Assembly (NCBI RefSeq): GCF_041296385.1
Contig: NW_027184085.1
Span: 1,370,501-1,434,500 of the forward strand
DNA: 64,000 bases
Direction: 5' to 3'
From: Aphelocoma coerulescens
Lineage: Eukaryota; Chordata; Aves; Passeriformes; Corvidae
This document shows, piece after piece, positions 23,610-35,380 of this stretch. The position numbers and the translations under genes were made by a program. Every line of letters begins with the position of its first letter. Positions within the stretch are counted from its first letter, which is position 1. A model generated the notes under the pieces. The model was given only the letters and a program-made list of their open reading frames with translations, made no database searches and was not told the origin of the DNA.

Positions 23610-26600
23610 CTACAAATAAAAATAAGAATCAGTAACCAGAAAGTCACAAAGTTCTGTGTTTATTCTTCTCTTTCATCAGCCGTAACTGAACAAGCCATTC
23701 CTAGCTAAAGGCAGTTTCTCCTGCTTTATGTTAATGAATACAAGTAGTAGTTAATTCTGTTTGTTTCCTTGATTGTTTAACAATCTTGAAGGTAGAAAGG
23801 CCATGACAGAACCTAAACCAGAAAGAGAAAATATTAGAAAGCTAAATTAAGAAGCCGAATGTATTCAGTGTTTAAGCTGTAAAAAGCTTTTCAAAATGGA
23901 ATAGAGGTTGTTTTTATAGCATACCACTTAAACTACAAACACAGAAAAATCGAGTAACTTTGCAGACAACAGCATGAAATGAAATGTTTGCCTAGGAGCA
24001 CAATTTGATTCATATTATCACCACAAATAACCTGTGTTTGATCTTATAGCCATTTATTTGGGTTTTTTTGAAGAACTACTAGTTTTGTGTTGTCTTCTGT
24101 ATTTGACTGTGCAGCCTCCTGAGCTGTACAGATATGGTTCTGCACCACCAGCATCCATTTCTGAACTTTCAGGGCATTTCATAATACTAGTACTAGAAGA
24201 ATAAGATCTGTTGATAACAGCCTAGAGGTACAGGAAGCACAGAAGATAAAGAACAAAGTGATGTGGAAATACTAGAACACTGGAATATTTGCAAGTAAGG
24301 CTATTCAGTATTTATAGATGTAAAGCCATGCCTTCAAGGAAAAGGAACTGTGCTGCATACTGAGAAGCCATTATATAAAAATGAAATCTGAAACTCAAAT
24401 GACAAGCACCAAGATAAATACACCACCACCCGTCCCCTGCCCCCCAAAATGGCAGTAAGAGCCAGGCCAGCCTTGCAACCTGAATTGTCCTGTGGCCTTC
24501 ATTCAGCTGCTACAACAAACCAAACCTGGTTCTTTCTGTTTGGTTCAGTATCGGTTTGCAGACACGAGGAATTAGACAAGTGTTACAATTCATTTTAAGA
24601 ACAAATGCTTTAGGTCAGTGGAGCAGGTGGCTAAAAGCTGTGGGACAGCAAGACTGAAAAGACAATGAACAGCAAGTTCATCCCTTGTTTTAGTCTGAAG
24701 GGACAAGCTCAATCTTTGGAGAACACACAAAGAATTTAAAGCAGAAGTAGATAATCAATTACAAGTTCAGTATTCCAAACCAGAATTCGGGCAGGCATTC
24801 TGCAATTGCCAACTAAAAATAAGTGCACTAGATTTCAACAGCAGCCCGTCCCTGCCACGGAGACCTGCTTGCAGGAGGCGTGTAAAACCTGAATTCAAAG
24901 CAATTGCTCTGCCTCCAAACTGAGTTGGAAACTTAGTTGCCACTACATTACTTGCAGCCAGCTTTCAACTTTATTGACACCTTGATTAATTCAGTGTTGG
25001 AGGTGCAGCCATCTTGTAGTTATAAAAACGCTCCACTTTGCACCAGTAATAAAAGCAGTACCACCCCCGAACTGCAGCCATAGCACAAACACAGCCTTTA
25101 ACCACAGCAAGGCTTTGCCTGTGTGCATTAACTGCTGTTTATTGCTCTCTCTGCCTCCCTGTGCCACAGGGGAAAGAGTAGAGCGAGGGAAGCTAAGCCC
25201 AGAGGCATAAAATACCTTTATTTAACTTCCTGTGCTCCCCCTGCCAACACACAGACAGTGAACACACTTAATAAAGCCAAGGGAGCACCTCAGCTCATCC
25301 TGAAGCTGAAACAGACAGGCAGGACTGGGATGTCTAAACCTAGGAATTGAGTGCTCTGTGAGAGGCCCTCAGGCATCCAAGATGCTTTAATCTGAAATTA
25401 AACTCTGTCAAAACCAAATGGAATTTTTATTCTGTGCATAACTAAGGATCATAAAAACTCCAGCTGTCCCACAGCCTTCTGATATTTCTACCCAACCATG
25501 GCTGGCAAACCCGTTAATGCTGACATTTATTTCAGTCCATACGTACACTAATATAAAAATACAAAGTTGAGAAGTTCCAAATTCAGGCATTTAATTTAGA
25601 TTTAAAATAACTTTAAAATCTGCTTCACTATTCCAAATGCAATAAAATTCAGAACTCTTCATAAAAAAAAAAAAAAGTGATCCAGTCAGTTTCTTTTTTT
25701 AATCCACAGAAGCACTTTTTCAAAGCATTTTTTCCATAGGTAAGAAAACTGGAGCACAGTGCTGTGTTCCTCAGAGAAAAGAATAACATCAATATATCAC
25801 ATATATACCACTCTAAAAGAGATAAACCTTGTAATGGCCACCCCCTGCTCTCTCAAAAAGGGTTAGGCTAAACAGCCATGTATTCTTCCCAGTCACCATC
25901 TTCTGAGACTTGAGTCATAATGAATGCACAGATTCTAAAATACTTTGAGCAGTAAGAATTTTAGAAAGCAGCAAGAATTCTAGACACTAGAATAAAGCAT
26001 TTTCCTTTGCCTCAAAGTCAAAAGTTAACAAAGACAGGTATGGTGAAATGTCCTTTATCTTCCTCCAAAGAGTGCCTTCCTGCAACAGATTTGAAGGGTA
26101 AAATAATTTGCAGGTTTCTTATTGTGCAAAGTGTTCTATTTGATCAAGGTCTTTCATGTCTGCCCCTTAACACAGTGTGTACCTTTGTTAAATACCTGCT
26201 GCCCAGTCCTAGGACTATGAAGGCACTGAAGCCTGTGTCCCTTTTACTGGCCTGATGGCGTTTAGGAATAGATTTTCTTTCATGTTCAACACAAAGTAGG
26301 TGAAAACAACCTTGATTTTTCAGTGCCCACTTCCCACCCCCAGTGCTCACCAGAAGAACTGGGCCATGAACCAAATTCTTGTTCTTCCAAGGGAATACAT
26401 TAGGTAAGAAAATTTGGGTTACAAATATTTGCTGCTTGGGTTTGGTCAATCAGTATGTGAAATTGCAAGTACTCCCTCAATTTTGTACTACAGCATTGCC
26501 AGGCAACAGAAATACTGGTAGATTAATAGATCTATGTAAATTCATGTAAATTTTCCTTCACAGAACAAACATGCTTCTCCCATCCGAATAAAATTAAATT

Positions 26601-26629
26601 ATTTCTAGAGCTCTTCCAGCACAGTCTAA
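23610..26629. other. SKA1: SKA1 intron sequence, nothing further seen
   Basis: Three kilobases of the 5 kb intron with no recognisable CR1, LTR or conserved exon. Confidence 0.5.
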
Positions 26630-26727
26630 GCTGCAACCTTTCCATAATGGGTGCCTTCCAACACAGCTGCAACCTTTCCACAACAGTGCCTTCCAACTCA
26701 GCTTATTCTGTGATTTTGTGAATCTGT
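26630..26727 (+). mobile_element. CR1-like 3' end with internal tandem duplication
   Basis: A 36-base unit (GCTGCAACCTTTCCATAATG through CCTTCCAACACA) is repeated at 26666-26701 with a few changes. It is followed by TTATTCTGTGATTTTGTGAA, a CR1-type ending. Either a degraded CR1 end that duplicated, or a chance arrangement. Confidence 0.5.
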
Positions 26728-26812
26728 AATAAATAGGAAGAGGATGTCTGGCCTCTGTCCCCATCCTCCACACCCACGAAGAGCAGTGGAAAACCTTATA
26801 CTTTCAAGGATT

Positions 26813-26925
26813 ATCATAGACTCCTTTAGGTTGGAAAAGCCCTGTGAGGTCATCGAGTCCAACCTTTCCCTCAGCACTGACAAGGCTACCACTAAACCAT
26901 GCCCTGAAGTGTCACAACTACCTGT
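26813..26925 (-). mobile_element. CR1 LINE 3' fragment, minus
   Basis: Reads ATCATAGACTCCTTTAGGTT, GGTCATCGAGTCCAACC and CCCTGAAGTGTCACAACTAC, the reverse complement of a CR1 3' end of an older subfamily. It lies in an SKA1 intron, sense with the gene. Confidence 0.85.
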
Positions 26926-27435
26926 CTTGTGATGTGGAAGATAATAGCTTTACCTGGAAGTTAAAACAGTATTTGGCTGGAATGGTCTGTGTCTATTTCT
27001 CTTGCCACAGCAGAGATAAAGACCAAAAATTCCCATGCTCCAGCTTTATCCTCCCATAATTTTATCAGGAGAGAACTACCTAAGGGAGTAAATCCACAAA
27101 ATATCTGAGGTGATCTGCAGAATAAAAATACCAGGTGCATGCTCTTCTAAGAAGTAACCAGAAGTCCTTTATCATTAGCTCAACATTCAGGATAAGGGAG
27201 AAAATGGACATTACTCACCTGAAAATTTTGAAGGCTATAGAGAAAATTATTGGAAAGCCTCAAGTAAAGTACAGACTCAAAAACGTATTTCTTATTGAAA
27301 CAGGTGTTGTCAGGGAACACAATGAATCTAGAGTCTCAATAACAATTTAGCCTTAGGCATCAAGAGAAATTTCTTCTTTTTGCAGAAATATTTACTCATG
27401 CCCCGAAAATGCCATTTAAGAAGTTATTCCTGTAT

Positions 27436-28010
27436 TGTGGGGTATGCCCAGCCCCTGCCCTGGAGGGATCTCTGCTGAGATAAGAGATTTTGCAATCGCC
27501 CAGCAGGACTCCCTGGAAAGGCAACCACTTCTTTGGTCACGGCGAGAAAAGACAGACCCACAATCCTTTAGGAGACCCTATGCAGATCCTCTGTAACCCA
27601 TTGGCCTGTACCCATCCCAGATCCTCTGTAACCCATTGGCCTTCACCCATCCCCTGTATCCCTATAAAAGCAAGCCCTCTGCCCCTGTGGGACTCAGAGA
27701 GAGTTCTCATCCCTGGCTTTCCCCTTCGCTGGAGGGGACCAACAATTAAGCTACCTTCCGTGTGGAACCAGCCACATGAGCCTCTCGTCTCTCTCTCTGG
27801 TCTGGCTTGGCCTGGAGGCTGCCCTGCAGAGCTGAGCTGGAATCACGAGCTGAGAATCACTAAAGAGCTGGCAGCCTCTGCAAGGGCCCCTCTGCCAGCA
27901 GCTGAAGGAAGACACTGGGCCTCGGGAAGGCGATTCCTTTCGGGACCATCTCCCCGGACTGGTCACCTCTTCCTGGGTCAGAGCCACTGACCTCATCTCC
28001 AACTGTAATA
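27436..28010 (+). mobile_element. Solo LTR with 6-base target-site duplication, in SKA1 intron
   Basis: A 575-base block starts TGTGGGGTATGCCC and is flanked on both sides by CTGTAT (27430-27435 and 28011-28016). It has a TATA box (TATAAAAG from 27663) and, before it, two 35-base direct repeats each containing ATTGG, an inverted CCAAT box. The right end reads TAATA rather than the usual CA, perhaps by mutation. There are no viral coding sequences, so this is a solitary LTR left by recombination. A 6-base duplication fits ERVK/alpharetrovirus-like integration (inference). It is antisense to SKA1. Confidence 0.8.
27583..27652 (+). repeat. 35-base tandem duplication in LTR promoter region
   Basis: Copies begin CAGATCCTCTGTAACCCATT at 27583 and 27618 and differ at two or three positions. 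Each has an ATTGG motif. It resembles the enhancer duplications known in retroviral U3 regions. Confidence 0.9.
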
Positions 28011-28639
28011 CTGTATGGCAGACTTCAGACAAGGGTATCCATTAATCAGGTCCTGCTGTTAGGGGAATGTATGCACAGATTTCTATTCCAGAAATTTGGG
28101 AATTTCAGTGCAAAGTGGTTTTTTGCTTTTAACAAGTCTGATTTCTGTTCCTGTCTCAAAACAGACTGGTAAGTCAAGACTTGAAGTTTCCAGAAACCAA
28201 TAGTTGGGTCAAATAAAAACAGCATTTATCATTATTTTTCCTTCTATATGTAAGCAAACCTTTCATCTTATGAGATGATGGCTCTTTTTTTTTTTTTTTA
28301 ATGTCAGTTCTCAAAACAAGATAAGGATTCACTAGTTAGCTTAAAAATCTCTGTTCATACAATTACAGTGACTTTTGAGAGAAGAGGTTTGGGTTTTAAC
28401 TGATCCATTTTCATCTTCCTAATACCAGCATAAAAAAGAGCCCAATTAACTCTTTTCATTCCATTTTCAGGTTTGCTAGTGTTGCATTTAAACTATTTGG
28501 AGCAGTTATCATGTTTCACCCCATGAAAAATTTCAAACCATCTCTGTCAGTCCCAGTTCTGCAAGAGGTCACTCTTCCAAACCTATGTGTGCCAGCCAAA
28601 TTGATATGCCAGAGTGTGAGGGAAGCCACGCTTACTTAC

Positions 28640-28777
28640 GCAGGAACACTTTCAAACTCCTCCATGGTTATTAATGCTGCTTCTTTAATGAGTTTTGTAT
28701 CTTTTGCAGGTTTCTTTGCACATTCGGGTTGTACGGCCTTTGCTTGCTCTTCTTGTTTCCCAGTCGGCACCGTGATG
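28640..28777 (-). CDS. SKA1: SKA1 coding exon 4 (linker, residues 103-147)
   Basis: The exon encodes the charged, poorly conserved linker: ITVPTGKQEEQAKAVQPE, then lysine-rich sequence, then MEEFESVP leading into the microtubule-binding domain. Human SKA1 has an equivalent acidic, proline-rich linker ending CNEFNGVPSYMK. Sites are acceptor TTACAG and a strong donor GTAAGT. The length of 138 bases fits phase 2 on both sides exactly, which supports the assignment even though conservation here is weak. Confidence 0.88.
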
Positions 28778-31700
28778 CTGTAAAATGAAGGAATATTCAG
28801 TGTATAAACAGCAGGTAAGTAGTAAGGAGAATTCCATTACACTATTAAGTCTGCTTAGTCACAGACCTAAGTTCCAGCCTATCTGTTAGGCTGGATGAAC
28901 ACAAATAATAGTATTTCACAAAAGAAACATCAGTACAGCAAGCCTGCTCCGTTTCAAATCATATCCTTCAGCTGACTTCAGCACAGCTCTTGGTTTCTCT
29001 GCTACAGAGGCTGCTAGCAGGTGAGTTGGAAGCAGTCCAAGTGCAGCGTGGCACAGCTCAGAATTCAATGTACCGTTACATTTCACACAACACAAGGCCT
29101 GGCTTTTTATCAGATAAAACACAGCACAGAGCTGCAGCCTTAATGGGCAGATTTGAAATACTTCACAGCTCTCTGAAAGAGGTTCAAATCTTGGGAAGCC
29201 TGACTCACCCATTAAACTTTTGAAACAAAGAAATTCAATGCCACCTACCAGACTGGGGTTTTTTTTTAATACTTTAAAAAGTTTTTTTAGGCAAGATCCC
29301 AAAGGTCACAGAATTTCCTGATTTATTCCTGATTATTAGAACATTATTTTTATAAATCCACCCTTTCTCTAAACCCTCAACTTAGAGCCTCAAACCCCAA
29401 GGGATTTGCCAGCCACCCACCCAGCTGCTCCTCAGCAGGACAGTAAAGATGATGCATATGGCCAAATCCACTGTTATCAGAACATGTGGACATTACTGGG
29501 ATGTGCAACAGAATGAACTAAAGCAGTACAGAGCTGACCTGGCACAAGGAACTGGTCCTCCACTTGGATCTGACTTTCCCACAAGAGATCCTTGCTGGAC
29601 ATGGGGTTCCACGAGCAGCGAATGGCACAGCAGTGTCCCATCTGTCAACCCCAGGGCCAGGATCTGAGGCGTCACTTGATGTGACATCGCCAAACCCAGT
29701 GTCCCGTCCCCAAGGAAGACAAGTGCCATGGAGAGGACAGCGAGTGCCACCTGCTGGGCTCCCACACTGCCTGGTCAGTGACACGGGGGCAGGAGCAGCT
29801 CTGCCCTGCGCCGTGACACAACACAGAGCCCTTCTGAAACCCAGGACATCTGCCGCTAAACTTACTCAGATGTCATCATCTGAAAAACATCTGTTTGCAT
29901 CTGAACAACAACAACAAAACAATCCTGGCACCCTGCAGCTAGCAGGGAATGTCAGCAAACAGGAGGGAAGGACGGCAAATTTTGGGTGGTGGTGGAGGTG
30001 GCTTTGGAATGAAAGGATAAACACAAGAACCAAGGGAAGCAAGTTCACATCTTGAAACTTCATTCCTCCCACGCTCCAGTCTCAGTCTCCTGCTGTCTAT
30101 CACACTGCAACAAACCTTTTTGAGATGATTCCCCAGCCCCAGGCACCCCTCCTTTGTGATCCCACCCACTCCCTTGCCTCTGCACTGCTGCAGTGAGGTG
30201 GTACAGACATAGTTCACCGCTGACCTGAACCATGAAAAAGAAAGAACTGACACTTGTTTACAAAATCTGGCTCTGGTGGAATGAGAAACTGCTCTCAACA
30301 AACATGTGGGATACAAAGAGCTTGAGATATATTGAACTTGCTTTTTGTTTCAGTGAGATTCCTCTGGTAAACAAGAACAGAAAACCCAAGAATACAGGAG
30401 AGAAACAATAGCTAAAGCCATGAATCGTTCAGTTTCTCTGTGTGGGTGTTTTCATTCTCCCAGGGACTTCAAGGCCTGTCTTACCAGCATTCAAGTGCTC
30501 CTCTGCTTTCCGCACTATCTCACGAAAATCACTCATCAGCCCATTATGTATGTCCCCACACATCTGGGGACATAGGGGAACAAACAGAAACGGAGGAGGT
30601 CAGTGCAGGAAGGTTTGGGTAAGAGGCCTAAAAACATATTTACAGTGATACAGTGAATTTTGAACAATTACGTTCCTTCTTACACTTCCTCGACCCTCCA
30701 CTGCACAACACAGCGACCACCAAGAAGTGACAAAATGGGGACAAAAGGAGAAAGTGTGCTGTGACAAATGGCATTGTCATACAATGTATTATTACTCAAG
30801 AAAACCCAGCAACAAACTGACACTGACAGAACAGCAGCTGTGAGCTGGCAGAGCACAATCTGCATAAAATGATCAGAAAAGTTTGGTTGGTTTTACATAT
30901 TGTGGTTTTCTCTAGAGAGGGAAGAACCAGCTAAAGCCATATCACAATTAACTTCCTGATCACAAGCAGGATGAGATTGCAAGGGAGACCAACATCCCAA
31001 AAATTCTTTTGGTATCAGAGGCGGCACAATCAAGCACGAAACAAGCCTCATTTACATCTAAGCAATTTCCAGGAGCTAACACAAAGTTAAGAGAAAGGTT
31101 TTCCTACATTAAGAAAGTAAGTTACGACAGGAAGGCAGAATCCAAGTGGTAATTTCTGAAAAACTTCAATGTTTACACACACACACAAAAAGCAACATCT
31201 AAATTGAAAAGGAACAAGAGACCTCTAGAGACATTTTGAGAGGCCATTTCCTAAACTGAGGGTTTATGTCTAGAAGGTGGGAATAAGAAAAAAGCTTCTG
31301 CACAAGTCATCCCTTCACCAGCTAAGAACAGTTTCAATTCAATACCTACACCAATGACAATACTGCTACACACTAACTAAAATTACAGTTCATTTTTCTC
31401 TTCTGGAAGCCTCTTTCCACATATTTAACCTTTTACTTTGCTGGAATGTATCTGTCATGTTTTGAGACTGAGGCTTCTCTGGCATTAGGAACCAGACCAA
31501 GTAAAGCTGGTAGATTCAGGGCACATCTTGGAAGCACTGAATTCAAGCTAATGCACTGCCTTCTGACAAGCTACAAGGTGGGAATGAAATTCTGGGATCC
31601 CCGATACTATGACTCTGCAATTGACCCCAGCTGGCATCACTGCAGGAAAAGAAAGCAACTCCAACAGGCCAGAGAAAAAGATGAGAAACTCAGTCGGAAT

Positions 31701-32332
31701 TAAATGTTTTAGAAGCTTTCTGAGTAACAGCTGTTATTTCACATACTTGTCATTTTCACACACTTGAGCTACTTGACTCTGAAAAGCTTCTTACCACAGC
31801 CCTCTCCAAGGCAAGGGGATGTCATATCTAGCTGAAATAAATATAAGGCTGCTACAGGGAAAAGAGAACAAAAGTACCACAAACACAATTCAAAGTCCCA
31901 CAGAAAGATGATTGAGCTAGCAGATTTTTGTTTTTTAAGTTGTATTTGGAAGGGCAGAGGCAAACTTCATTTCTAAGTGACCCAGCATTTGGGTCACTAG
32001 CCCTTAAATCCGTAGGCACTACAGTTATGAAATCAGTGTGTTGCTGATTCTAAAGCAAGGGATTCTCAGACTCAGAGAAGCACTTGCTTTCTACTACATC
32101 ACACCTACCCCTGGAAGCTCCCATTGGAATAACTTAGTATTTTATGGACTTGATCTGATGGATTTATTGGGGTGCTAGCGCAAGCCTGGACAAGAGCCAC
32201 ATCCAGAATCAATACACTCAATGACCTTGTCTCCCAAAATTTCAGCTAATGTGGAGTGAAAGGAGCTGTACAGCGCTGCAGCTGGACACTAACAGGAGCA
32301 GCCTGAATCCTTCAGGCTCATGTACCACATAC
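28778..32332. other. SKA1: SKA1 intron sequence, nothing further seen
   Basis: A 3.6 kb intron between the linker exon and the end of the coiled-coil coding part. No CR1 or LTR was recognised. The plus-strand ORF at 31446-31703 has no recognisable content. Confidence 0.5.
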
Positions 32333-32424
32333 CAGCTCTGAGTTGGTTTGGGCAGATAGGGTGGAATGTGTTCAAGGAGGTGCTGTGCTTCATTTTGATC
32401 TCTCTCAGCAGTCTTCTGCATCTC
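32333..32424 (-). CDS. SKA1: SKA1 coding exon 3 (residues 72-101 plus two bases of 102)
   Basis: Acceptor TTTCAG and donor GTATGT bound 92 bases encoding EMQKTAERDQNEAQHLLEHI followed by PPYLPKPTQS. It corresponds to the human stretch ending NVPSHLPQVTVTQSC: the two bases TG left at the donor join a C from the next exon to make the matching cysteine 102. This is the end of the coiled coil and the start of the linker to the microtubule-binding domain. The downstream intron (phase 2) is about 3.6 kb. Confidence 0.9.
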
Positions 32425-32923
32425 CTGAAAGTAATATGAGACTATATCAGAAATCTGAACCTACTAGCATCAGGCAAATAAAATTAGGGCAATGCTAAAT
32501 TAATTTTCAGCTTTATTAAGAGGTGTCCCTTACTCTCTCCCCATCACCTTACCTCCTTACCCCATAATTTCTCCAGGGAAACTAGTAAAGATACAGAGCA
32601 AGGAGCGTCTGTCCTTGCCCTCAGAATGTCAGAGGAATTTGAGCAGGCAAAAGGAACTTTAGCAATACACCCTGCTCAGGAGAATGGTGGTAGTGGAGAC
32701 AAGACACTATGGTAAACTCACCTACATTCCCCAAACAACACTTCCACAAAAGACTTAACAAATAAAGGCAGTGCAAACACACAGTAGAATAACAGACTGA
32801 ATAATAACTGAATACTTTTCACAGCTATTGCAAAGATACGTAAGTAGAACTCCTCTTTAGATCACAGTATCTATATGATAAAGACATGTTTTCAAGGCCA
32901 GTGACAAAGACCTGCTTTTAATG

Positions 32924-33178
32924 GCTTTAAGATGAAGGAATGTAGGCTTAGATTAGATATTAAGAATAAATTCTTCCCTGTGAGGGTGGGCAGGCCCTGG
33001 CACAGGGTGCCCAGAGCAGCTGTGGCTGCCCCTGGATCCCTGGCAGTGTCCGAGGCCAGGCTGGACAGGGCTTGGAGCAGCCTGGGACAGTGGAAGGTGT
33101 CCGTGTCCATGGCAGGGCGTGGCCCTAGATGAGCTTTAAGGTCCCTTCCAACTCAAACCATTCTACAATTCTATGATT
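32924..33178 (+). mobile_element. CR1 LINE 3' fragment in SKA1 intron
   Basis: Begins TTTAAGATGAAGGAATGTAG, with AATTCTTCCCTGTGAGGGTG-like sequence (here AAATTCTTCCCTGTGAGGGT) and the GGACAGTGGAAGGTGTCC block. It ends CCATTCTACAATTCTATGAT. It lies about 210 bases from the SKA1 exon at 33391. Confidence 0.95.
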
Positions 33179-33390
33179 ACATATATAAGCTTTGAAAAAT
33201 ACAATTTCCAATGTTTGTTGTGCTGGAGAACTTAACAAACCATCAGCAAGCCTATTCCAAGCCCCAGTTTCTCTTGTGAGCACATGCATCCAAACATCAC
33301 TAAGGATCTAGGGAAAAACCCCCTACATATGTATCAAAGACTTCTTTGAATCTTTCAGTATTTTATGAATGGGAGAAAAAAAAAGATTAC

Positions 33391-33515
33391 TTTTAGCAAA
33401 TCCTTCAGTTTTTCTTGCTGTTTAACTTCAGTTTCTATTTGATTCAGGAGTTCATGTATAAGGATCACCTCATTCCCTATTTTATGGAGGGCAGCTTTGC
33501 GGCGTTCGTCTTCAC
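33391..33515 (-). CDS. SKA1: SKA1 coding exon 2 (residues 30-71)
   Basis: The exon lies between an ACAG acceptor and a GTAATC donor and encodes GEDERRKAALHKIGNEVILI and onward to KLKDLLK. It aligns with the human segment LNKIGDEIIVINELLNKLE. The pattern of hydrophobic residues every three to four positions is what is expected of the N-terminal coiled coil that packs with SKA2 and SKA3. The length of 125 bases plus one carried base gives 42 codons exactly, and the next intron is phase 0. Confidence 0.92.
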
Positions 33516-33687
33516 CTGTAAAAGAGCAAACATTAAGCTACAAAGCCTCCAAGAAAAACCAAAATCTGATGTTCCTCCCCTTCACAAGCAGTGATTATTT
33601 AACTCTCTGCTCCCCACCCACCATAGCCAGCCAGGAGAAGTAGCAAGCCAAACTGTCAGCCTTGTACTCTGCACAGCCAACAGAGTC

Positions 33688-34155
33688 CATGGAATCATTT
33701 AGTTTGGAAAAGCCCCCTAAGACCAGGCCCAACTATACCCCCAGAGCACTGTCAAGGCCACCACTAACCTGTGTCCCAAATGTCACAACCACAGGGCTTT
33801 TAAATCCCTCCAGGGATGGGGACTCCAACACCTCCCTGGGCAGCCCCTTCCAATGCCTGACCACCCTTTCCATGGGGAAATTCCTCCTCGTGTCCAACCT
33901 GAGCATCCCCTGGCCCAGCCCGAGGCCGTTCCCTCTCCTCCTGTCCCTGTTCCCTGGGAGCAGAGCCCGACCCCCCTGGCTGCCCCCTCCTGTCAGGGAC
34001 TTGTGCAGAGCCACAAGGTCCCCCCTGAGCCTCCTTTGCTCCAGCCTGAGCCCCTTTCCCAGCTCCCTCAGCCGCTCCTGGGGCTCCAGCCCCTTCCCAG
34101 CTCCCTTCCCTTCCCTGGACACGCTGCAGCTGCCCCGTGCCTTTCTTGGAATGAA
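33688..34155 (-). mobile_element. CR1 LINE fragment abutting SKA1 coding exon 1
   Basis: Minus-oriented (sense with SKA1). The 3' end is TGGAATCATTTAGTTTGGAA at the left, passing through TGGGCAGCCCCTTCCAATGC and GACTTGTGCAGAGCCACAAG to AGCTGCCCCGTGCCTTTCTT at the right. It is of the same subfamily as 2395-2885. Its truncated 5' edge lies only about 35 bases from the SKA1 splice donor at 34190, and it fills most of this 674-base intron. Confidence 0.92.
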
Positions 34156-34189
34156 GTGCAAACCAAACACCACTGTTGCTCTTGTTTAC

Positions 34190-34277
34190 CTATGTTTCTC
34201 AATAGGATACACTTTTTAATACTTGAAATCTTCGCATTGATGTGGAAGCATAAATGTTCCAGGTCTGAGGACGCCAT
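34190..34277 (-). CDS. SKA1: SKA1 coding exon 1 (start codon; residues 1-29 and first base of 30)
   Basis: The frame opens MASSDLEHLC, which matches the human start MASSDLEQLC, so the ATG at 34277 was chosen. The exon itself begins at 34293 after a pyrimidine-rich acceptor ending CCCTCAG, leaving 16 bases before this ATG. Two further in-frame ATGs lie in those 16 bases (34289 and 34286) and would add MMKD. The donor GTAAAC follows base 34190, giving a phase 1 intron. The encoded helix belongs to the Ska core coiled coil. A minus-strand CR1 fragment ends only about 35 bases inside the following intron. Confidence 0.92.
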
Positions 34278-35226
34278 ATCCTTCATCATCACACTGAGGG
34301 GGAACAAAAATGAAGGCAGAAATTTAACAAAGATCCAAGCTGCAAATACTGTGCACAAAAGCAGAATTTTTGGAAGGTCCCTGATCTGTCAAAGAAGCAA
34401 AGGGAACATAAATGAAACAGTAAATTAAGTAATTCTCTTTTATCTTACTAAGTTGAAGGCAGGAAAGGAAGCATAAAGGGACTGGCACTAGACAAGCCAA
34501 TAAATTTTCCCAGAACTCTGGAGATAAATGCAGTGTGATAGCAGTGCAGTGATTCCTCATGAGACTGGGAGCATCCTTATTATATTGAAGTGTCCACTAA
34601 GAAAAGGAGTTGGAAATTTACTGCAAAACCCAAGAAATACCTGGTTTATATAAGGCAGTTTTACAAGGTTCTCTCAGGGATATTACATCAGATGATGATG
34701 TTTAAAGAGATGGTTTTTTTTAAAACGCAATTAAGCAAAAAAAAAAAAATTAACAGAGTCGTTAGCAAAGTCTGGAGGCACCAAAAAGAGCATTATATAT
34801 CGACTACTATATAGTCTTTAATAATAGATTTATTAACCCTATTATAGACAGAAATTGATTAAAAGAAAAAACTATACAATGTGACAAACTCTCGCATTTA
34901 ACACCGTGGCCTGGCACTAAGCGCTCACACAGCTCCCTCCGGCGGCTCACACTTGGAAACTTTAAAAAAAAGTCCTTATTTCGCTTTTGGCTTAAAATAC
35001 TATCAACTGCCGCGATTATTAAATCCATTCTTTGAGACCTGCCGCCTTACCCACCCTCCCTACCTGCGTGGAACCAGCACGCCCTGAGGCGGACCGGGAT
35101 ACCCTGAGGGACCGAGGTCACCCGCTGGGCGCGGCGGCAGCGCCCGTCTCTCCTCCGGTTTTACCGGACGCAGCGCGAGTGTATCCCGGTCCCGGTCCCA
35201 CCCTCTCAGCCGCGGGGGCCGGAGCC

Positions 35227-35288
35227 GCTCGGCCGGGGAGGAGGAAGCTCGGCCGGGGGAGGAGGAAGCTCGGCCGGGGGAGGAGGAC
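35227..35288. repeat. Tandem triplication in SKA1 CpG block
   Basis: Three copies of a 20-21 base GC-rich unit (core GCTCGGCCGGGGGAGGAGGA) lie head to tail starting at 35227, 35247 and 35268. They differ by a single G and by the last base or two. Confidence 0.9.
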
Positions 35289-35380
35289 GCGGCTCCCGCG
35301 GCCCCGTTCGAGCCCCGTTTGAATCCGCCGCGCTCAGGCGGGCGTTGGGGAGGGCGGGGAGAGCGCGTGCGCGCTGAGGG

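Noticed and set aside
31446..31703. An 85-codon plus-strand ORF with a charged C-terminus
   Set aside because: It lies inside an SKA1 intron on the opposite strand, with no recognised family and no splice evidence.
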